From an uncultured Lachnospiraceae bacterium (GTDB lineage: Bacteria; Bacillota; Clostridia; Lachnospirales; Lachnospiraceae): a stretch of 11,612 nt of DNA. The position numbers and the translations under genes were made by a program. The notes under the pieces were generated by a model, which was not told where the DNA came from, ran no database searches, and saw only the letters and a list, made by a program, of their open reading frames with translations. Positions 7,048 through 11,612 of this stretch are shown one piece after another. Each line of letters opens with the position of its first letter. The stretch's first letter is position 1. The stretch covers positions 1-11,612 of the forward strand of contig CAMWJQ010000076.1 in assembly GCA_947174615.1 (NCBI GenBank). The letters are read 5' to 3'.

Positions 7048-9048
7048 ATGAGTGACTGGAAATCGGCATTTGGCGAGATTGACGATGATTATCTGACAGG
7101 CATTTCCAACAAGGGGATTGTGAAGCGTGCCTACAAGGACTTAGAGACAATTCCGTGTATGGCAGCAGGGCAGAATTTGCAGGAAGCAGCAGGGAAGCGA
7201 TTGCAGGATACGGCGTTTGCGGCAGAGGATGTGCTTCAGATTGCGGTTGGGGAGGAAACTGTGCAGATCAGACTTCCGTTCGGAGAGAGCGCCTGCTCAT
7301 GCCCGTCAAGGAGCATCTGCCGCCATGTTGTGCAGGGAATCCTTGCCCTGAAGGCAGCCTTCGCCGTACAGGATTCGGCGGAAGACAGAAATGATAAAGC
7401 GCAGTCTGACGCAGAGAAAAATGCAGACAGCGATTCTGTATTAAGTGAAAATATGACAAATAAATCTGAGGCAGGAGAAACCGTAGCAAATGCAACGGAT
7501 ACAGGCAGCACTGCAAAAAGCACTGCAAAAAGCGCTGCAAAAAGAACAGCAGTGCACACCAAGGAAAAAAACATACAGGAAATCTCCGATGACACATTAG
7601 CTCAGCCTGCCACAATGACGGAAAAGGTGACACAGCAGATTGCCGGCTATCCATTTCCAAAGCTCTGTAAAAGTCTGGGCATAAGGCGGATGCAGGAGAT
7701 GATCGGCGCTGCTATGACAGGCAGAAAACCTCAGATTACGTATTCCAGTGTAGTGACCGTGCAGCCGATCGCGAAGTCCATGACCGTGAAGCTCTTATTT
7801 CCGTTAGAGCACTCAACCTGCACCTGCCATAAAAAGGAATTCTGCGTCCACAAGGCAGAGGCAGTGCTGTGGTGTAAGCTGGAATCAGGGCAGCTATCTA
7901 TTCAGGATTTAGAGCAGACAGAGGATGCAGGTACAGCGTATGACATGGAACAGGTGCAGGAAGCCGCATTGCAGATGCGCACATTCCTCAATGAGCTCTT
8001 CGATACAGGACTGTCCAGAACTGCGGAAGATGCATTGGACCACATGGAACGTCTCGCGGTGATCAGCCACAATGCAAAACTGCCAAATTACGAGAGTGAC
8101 TGGCGCCGGCTGCAAGATTCCTACCAAAAGTACATGAAGCGGGTGGCAACGCTCAGAATACAGAATCTTGTGCGCCAGATGGCAGGACTTTATAGGCAGG
8201 TCGAACTGCTCGAACGGGCGCAGAATGCTTTGGCGGTGTCGGCGCTGGCGGGCGCGTTTCGCTCAGAATACACACCTGCACTCGATTTGGACTTAGTCGG
8301 GATTGCGTTGGAACATTTTGTGAGCAAGAGCGGCTATGAGGGTGACACCGTCTATTTCTTAGAAGAGACAACAAAACAGTGGTATACCTATACACAGGCA
8401 AGACCCGTCTTTTATGACAAAGATCAAAGTAATTACTACTATGGCAGTCAGCGTTACACGCAGGAGACCCCGTGGGGACTGCCAGTTCCGTTCAGACAGC
8501 TTGCGTTTTGCCGGATTCATTTGGAAAATGCCAGGAGCGACAGCAGGGGGCGGCTGTCGTCAAGCAAGGAGACAAAAGGTCATCTGATAATGGAGAGGGA
8601 CAGCAAAAACCCGCTGACCACAAAGCACATGGGAAAGTGGTATTATCGGGACTTTGCACAGTTATTTCAGGAAATGTTTTGTGCGGACAGACGCGTGGAT
8701 GCGGCTGTGGCAGGCAAAGAATCCGGTCCGGATGATGCAGACCGTTCTGATTCGGAAGAAACTGTACAGCCAAAACTGGTGATGCTGCGCCCTTCGTCCT
8801 GTGACCCGGCGGTCTTTCTCGACGCGGAACAAAAGCTTCGCATGAATCTCTATGATGAGGCAGATAAAGCCGTGGTGGTCGAGATTACCTACTCCAAGGA
8901 CGAGGCGGAGGGAATCCGTTATCTGGAAAAAATGACGGACGCAAACCTGCCATGCTTTTTTGGAAAGATCTATCTGCAGGACGGCAGAATCAAACTATAT
9001 CCGATTGCCGTATTCGGGAAAAGGGAGCTGCGGGAGGCTGAAGAATAA
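7048..9048 (+). CDS. Protein with two SWIM zinc-binding motifs (YehQ-like)
   Basis: A 666-residue protein carrying two SWIM-type CxC...CxH signatures. The first is C83-S-C85 with C91-R-H93; the second is C258-T-C260 with C266-V-H268. SWIM motifs bind zinc and are linked to DNA or protein interaction. Each follows a beta-strand pair ('VQIRLPFG...', 'VKLLFPLE...') as expected for the fold. Between them, residues about 108-200 are Ala/Ser/Thr/Lys/Glu-rich and probably disordered, including a tandem TAKS repeat. A second acidic low-complexity insert lies near residues 552-573. The region from about 290 to 540 looks largely helical, with an aromatic-rich part near 430-480. E. coli YehQ is the corresponding member of the MoxR-VWA operon. 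The start is set by the AGGAGGG 7 nt upstream, and the gap to the VWA gene is 12 bp. No catalytic motif is visible. Confidence 0.82.
   Translation: MSDWKSAFGEIDDDYLTGISNKGIVKRAYKDLETIPCMAAGQNLQEAAGKRLQDTAFAAEDVLQIAVGEETVQIRLPFGESACSCPSRSICRHVVQGILALKAAFAVQDSAEDRNDKAQSDAEKNADSDSVLSENMTNKSEAGETVANATDTGSTAKSTAKSAAKRTAVHTKEKNIQEISDDTLAQPATMTEKVTQQIAGYPFPKLCKSLGIRRMQEMIGAAMTGRKPQITYSSVVTVQPIAKSMTVKLLFPLEHSTCTCHKKEFCVHKAEAVLWCKLESGQLSIQDLEQTEDAGTAYDMEQVQEAALQMRTFLNELFDTGLSRTAEDALDHMERLAVISHNAKLPNYESDWRRLQDSYQKYMKRVATLRIQNLVRQMAGLYRQVELLERAQNALAVSALAGAFRSEYTPALDLDLVGIALEHFVSKSGYEGDTVYFLEETTKQWYTYTQARPVFYDKDQSNYYYGSQRYTQETPWGLPVPFRQLAFCRIHLENARSDSRGRLSSSKETKGHLIMERDSKNPLTTKHMGKWYYRDFAQLFQEMFCADRRVDAAVAGKESGPDDADRSDSEETVQPKLVMLRPSSCDPAVFLDAEQKLRMNLYDEADKAVVVEITYSKDEAEGIRYLEKMTDANLPCFFGKIYLQDGRIKLYPIAVFGKRELREAEE
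7510..7545 (+). repeat. Three tandem copies of a 12-bp unit inside the SWIM gene
   Basis: The unit ACTGCAAAAAGC occurs exactly at 7510-7521 and 7522-7533. A diverged third copy (GCTGCAAAAAGA) lies at 7534-7545. In frame it encodes TAKS-TAKS-AAKR (residues 155-166), within the disordered linker between the two SWIM motifs. Because the unit is a multiple of three, copy-number change would alter linker length without a frameshift. Confidence 0.9.
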
Positions 9049-9108
9049 TTCGAAAAAGAAAGCTGGAGCAGACTGAGCGGCAGTGTGTTCGGGATATGGA
9101 AATTCGAT

Positions 9109-9115
9109 AAGGGAG
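9109..9115 (+). promoter_or_regulatory. Ribosome binding site choosing the ATG at 9124
   Basis: AAGGGAG lies 8 nt before the ATG at 9124. The in-frame GTG at 9085 has no comparable purine tract at a suitable distance, so the shorter form is preferred. Confidence 0.65.
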
Positions 9116-9123
9116 TGAACAAT

Positions 9124-9468
9124 ATGGAGAAATTCAGCAGGGAGGACGCCTTGCAGCAGGTGTTGGCAGACGTGGAAAATCTTATGGAGGACTTATACCA
9201 GAGCGGCTTTGACACGGTGCATGACAGCACCCTCAAATCGTTTGATGCGATGGCAGAGCATACGGCGGCATACGGTATGGATTTATTGTCAGAACTGCTT
9301 ACGCAGCTTGTCGGCGGCTTGAAAATGCGCCGCCATCAGATACAGGGACAGGGCACGCAGGACGGTCTCGCGGGCATCTATACAAAACTGAGTCTGTATA
9401 TAGATTTGTGTAAGGATAAGATTGAGTTGGATAAAGGGATTGGCTATTATACGAATATACATAAATAA
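9124..9468 (+). CDS. Small helical protein of unknown function in the MoxR-VWA operon
   Basis: I do not recognise this 114-residue protein. It begins 'MEKFSREDALQQVLADVENL' and appears almost wholly alpha-helical, with heptad-like spacing of Leu/Ile/Met. It contains one Cys and has no signal peptide, membrane segment or catalytic motif. A short Gly/Gln-rich turn ('IQGQGTQDG') separates two helical parts. It lies 75 bp after the SWIM gene and 21 bp before the DUF4132-type gene, without a terminator on either side, so it is co-transcribed. It may be an adaptor or stabilising partner of one of the large proteins (inference). Acidic and amphipathic character fits a coding gene, and it has a good RBS. 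An in-frame GTG at 9085 would add 13 residues. Confidence 0.7.
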   Translation: MEKFSREDALQQVLADVENLMEDLYQSGFDTVHDSTLKSFDAMAEHTAAYGMDLLSELLTQLVGGLKMRRHQIQGQGTQDGLAGIYTKLSLYIDLCKDKIELDKGIGYYTNIHK

Positions 9469-9473
9469 GAATA

Positions 9474-9481
9474 GAAAGGAG
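9474..9481 (+). promoter_or_regulatory. Ribosome binding site of the long 3' gene
   Basis: GAAAGGAG ends 8 nt before the ATG at 9490. It fixes the start of a reading frame that has no stop in the window. A second in-frame ATG at 9523 has no such site. Confidence 0.7.
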
Positions 9482-9489
9482 TTACAACC

Positions 9490-11612
9490 ATGACAAGTCC
9501 CAGCAGCAAACAAATCAGCAAAATGACAGAGTTATTAAAAGAATTAGGCGTCTCGCCGCACGACTGCGAACTGGCGCAAAGCTATTTGAGCGGAGACGCC
9601 GGCGACGAGGTGTTAGACCAGTTTGAGCGCAAGGATTTATCAGGCTCATCATATCAGTTTGAGACAAAAGCATGCGCTGTCACTAAGCAGATCAATAAAG
9701 CAGACAAGCGGGCAGTGTGCGCGCGCTTCTTCAACGTGCTCTACGCGATCGGACGCGGTTCCTGCCACGGGCTGTTCTGGCATCATACCTATGAAATGGC
9801 GGAGGAATGTGCGTTTTATAAAAGGCTGCACGTGCTGATTGACAGCTATATGGCGCATCCGAATTATCTGACCAACAAAGCGTACGATCATTTTTGGGAA
9901 GCCGTACAGAACAATCCGATGCTTTTGATCGAGGCAGTTCCGGATTTAAAGAAAGAAAGAGCGCTCTATGCAGCAGTGGCGCTGGCGCTGTATTTTTGTA
10001 AAAAGTACGAGAATCCCACACCTGTGTCAAAAGAGGATACAGCCTATATGGAGGAATATGAGCAAATTCTTTTGACAAGCTTTGATGAGTGGCTTGCAGG
10101 GCAGGGCTGTGCCGCGCATGAAGAGGCAGTCTTGGCGCTTCGGCAGCAAAAACCAGCGGGGCACATGATTGGAAGAATCGAGATGGGGCAGCTTCGTACA
10201 GAGGAGATGGAATGCTTTTATCTCATCAGCAGTCTGGCATATCGAAACTGCCAGCTTTCCGGGGTGCTGCTGGAGATAGTCAGGGCATGTGTGGTGATAA
10301 ATGCGGAGGAGACACTGAACACCTTTGTCGATATGAACGAGACACTTGCGATCATATTTAGAAGCAGATATCACACCGGGGACGATACAAGGGCAGACCT
10401 TGATCGAAAAGGAGCGGATTATGACGAGTTGTTCCATATAGAGCCGACGCTGCTGATCTGCTGGGCTGCATGGCTCAACTACAGGCTGATTTTGACTCGG
10501 CAGTTTGAGAAAAATCAAGAGAGCTATCTCAAGGTGATGGAGCCGGAGGAGTGCCGTGCCCTGCTCCAGATCTGTACGCATACACAGAGGCAGGTGAGCG
10601 CCCAGTGGTGGGGAACGGATATCGTGGAGTACACTCTCAACACGCTAAAAGATATCCTGCAGAGAGAAAATCCCCAGTTGTATCAAAAGCTCGTACAGGA
10701 TGTGAAACAGGATCATGAAGAGATGATCAACCGTCTGGTGCCTGATACGCCGCACGCGGAGACGGCGCGGGAATATCTGCGGGGAAACTGTGAGGTTTCT
10801 GAACTATATCCCTATGAGAAAGAATTTGGAGATGGATTGTCGATCGGGCGTTATGCCATTGAAAGCGCGATGGAGAGCTATCGCAAACATTGTAAGGATG
10901 AAGCCTTTTTCAACCGGTGTGCCGTGTTTTTGATTCTGCAGAAGATGGAGAGAGCGGACTGTGTGTTTTACAATGTTTTTGCAGATGAAGCGCAGCTAAA
11001 GCAGTATTTTGCAGCGCTTGACAGCGAATCGCTTGACTGCGCCCATCAGCTGCAGGCTTTTGCGATCCTGTCCAAAGACAATAGTTATTACAGCATCCGG
11101 ATTAAGATGCTTGACAGAGTCGGCGAGGAACATTTTGCCAGATTTTTGCAGGAGAATCCAGAGGAGACGCTTGCCGCCTTTGCCAATGCGTCCTCGGAGG
11201 CGCGCGCGCTTGGGATACGCCTGTTAGATCGAGACGCACAGCGCTATAAGCAGCAGCTTTTGGGTTATGCGAAGGACAGCTCGTCCGTTGTCTTTAGAGA
11301 GCTTTGCGCGATCTTGTGCAGGCACAGGGAATGGGAGGACGATATCATAAAGCTTCTAAGCGGAAAAAAAGCGTCCGAGCGTCAGACGGCAGTCTGTGTA
11401 CTGTCCAAATGGCAGGAGGAGGGCAGTGATTACCATGCACTGCTTATGGCGGCGCTTGAAAAGGAAAAGAGCGCGAATGTAATCAAACTGCTGAAATGGA
11501 AACTGAACATAAAGGAAGAGCAGAAGCCGAAAGAACCGCAGACCAAGGAGGAGCTGATCCAACAATTGCATCAAGGCGGCGGGAAGCGGAAGCTTGCATG
11601 GGCGTATGAGAC
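9490..11612 (+). CDS. Large DUF4132/MolR-like (YehI-like) protein, N-terminal 707 residues (3' end outside window)
   Basis: Reading from the ATG at 9490, I find no stop codon through the last base, giving at least 707 residues. The visible part is soluble and strongly helical, with repeated Leu/Ala-rich helices like HEAT or other alpha-solenoid repeats, for example at about residues 490-650. A Lys/Glu/Gln-rich linker comes next ('IKEEQKPKEPQTKEEL'), and then 'GGGKRKLAWAYE' at the very end. That last segment resembles the entry into a DUF4132 domain, the C-terminal domain of E. coli YehI/MolR-type proteins. Those proteins exceed 1000 residues and are encoded next to yehLMPQ. The DUF4132 domain itself would lie beyond the window, so the assignment rests on this short tail, the size and the gene neighbours. 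I see no WGR motif at the N-terminus, unlike the MolR protein for which that domain was named. It is the last visible gene of the operon. The molybdate-regulator name is historical and should not be carried over as a function. Confidence 0.72.
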   Translation, partial: MTSPSSKQISKMTELLKELGVSPHDCELAQSYLSGDAGDEVLDQFERKDLSGSSYQFETKACAVTKQINKADKRAVCARFFNVLYAIGRGSCHGLFWHHTYEMAEECAFYKRLHVLIDSYMAHPNYLTNKAYDHFWEAVQNNPMLLIEAVPDLKKERALYAAVALALYFCKKYENPTPVSKEDTAYMEEYEQILLTSFDEWLAGQGCAAHEEAVLALRQQKPAGHMIGRIEMGQLRTEEMECFYLISSLAYRNCQLSGVLLEIVRACVVINAEETLNTFVDMNETLAIIFRSRYHTGDDTRADLDRKGADYDELFHIEPTLLICWAAWLNYRLILTRQFEKNQESYLKVMEPEECRALLQICTHTQRQVSAQWWGTDIVEYTLNTLKDILQRENPQLYQKLVQDVKQDHEEMINRLVPDTPHAETAREYLRGNCEVSELYPYEKEFGDGLSIGRYAIESAMESYRKHCKDEAFFNRCAVFLILQKMERADCVFYNVFADEAQLKQYFAALDSESLDCAHQLQAFAILSKDNSYYSIRIKMLDRVGEEHFARFLQENPEETLAAFANASSEARALGIRLLDRDAQRYKQQLLGYAKDSSSVVFRELCAILCRHREWEDDIIKLLSGKKASERQTAVCVLSKWQEEGSDYHALLMAALEKEKSANVIKLLKWKLNIKEEQKPKEPQTKEELIQQLHQGGGKRKLAWAYE

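Noticed and set aside
9085..9123. GTG start giving a 127-residue form of the small protein
   Set aside because: No purine-rich site is suitably spaced before 9085, whereas AAGGGAG stands 8 nt before the ATG at 9124.
9049..9123. Possible internal terminator or promoter in the 75-bp gap before the small gene
   Set aside because: I see no stable hairpin with a T-tract and no convincing -35/-10 pair; read as an ordinary intra-operon gap.
10027..10581. 184-codon minus-strand frame and other short frames in 9623-11574
   Set aside because: They lie over the long plus-strand frame beginning at 9490, which is uninterrupted to the window end and has a good ribosome binding site.
9490..11612. Naming the long gene a molybdate metabolism regulator
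   Set aside because: The MolR name is a historical label on E. coli proteins with DUF4132/WGR domains; nothing in this window concerns molybdate, and there is no DNA-binding helix-turn-helix in the visible part.

Overview
The window looks like chromosomal DNA of a low-to-mid GC Gram-positive anaerobe, most likely a Clostridia/Lachnospiraceae-type Firmicute. This is inferred from strong AGGAGG-type ribosome binding sites, a sigma-A promoter with an extended -10, a compact U-tailed terminator, the tight gene packing and the protein flavour. No rRNA, tRNA, CRISPR array, insertion sequence or phage gene is visible. Every gene I can support is on the + strand.

Region 1 (1-2241) is the tail of one operon. 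It holds the C-terminal part of a PP2C-type Ser/Thr phosphatase (cut by the window start), overlapped by 23 bp by a eukaryote-like protein kinase. The kinase has a short Cys-rich element and a long beta-rich C-terminal half. The pair resembles the phosphatase and kinase of the 'TerY-P triad' (E. coli YegK and YegI, partners of the VWA protein YegL). An intrinsic terminator closes the operon.

Region 2 (about 2260 to beyond 11612) is a second operon with its own promoter (TTCACA, 17 bp, TACAAT, with TGC before the -10). It encodes, in order: a MoxR-family AAA+ ATPase of the YehL type; a large DUF5682 protein (YehM-like); a VWA/MIDAS protein (YehP-like); a protein with two SWIM zinc-binding motifs (YehQ-like); a 114-residue helical protein I do not recognise; and a very long reading frame still open at the window end, probably a DUF4132/MolR-like (YehI) protein. 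Spacings are -40, 29, 12, 75 and 21 bp, and no terminator is visible between them. This is the Gram-positive counterpart of the poorly understood E. coli yehI-yehLMPQ neighbourhood.

Working model (inference): the MoxR ATPase and the MIDAS protein form a chaperone-like remodelling pair, as in other MoxR-VWA systems. They would act on or through the DUF5682 protein, whose N-terminal motifs suggest a metal-dependent hydrolase. The SWIM protein would supply nucleic-acid or protein binding, and the DUF4132 protein would be a large scaffold or effector. The neighbouring kinase/phosphatase could add reversible phosphorylation. The system is known only by family names and comparative-genomic prediction as a stress or conflict system; its biochemical function is open, and it is the main point of interest here.
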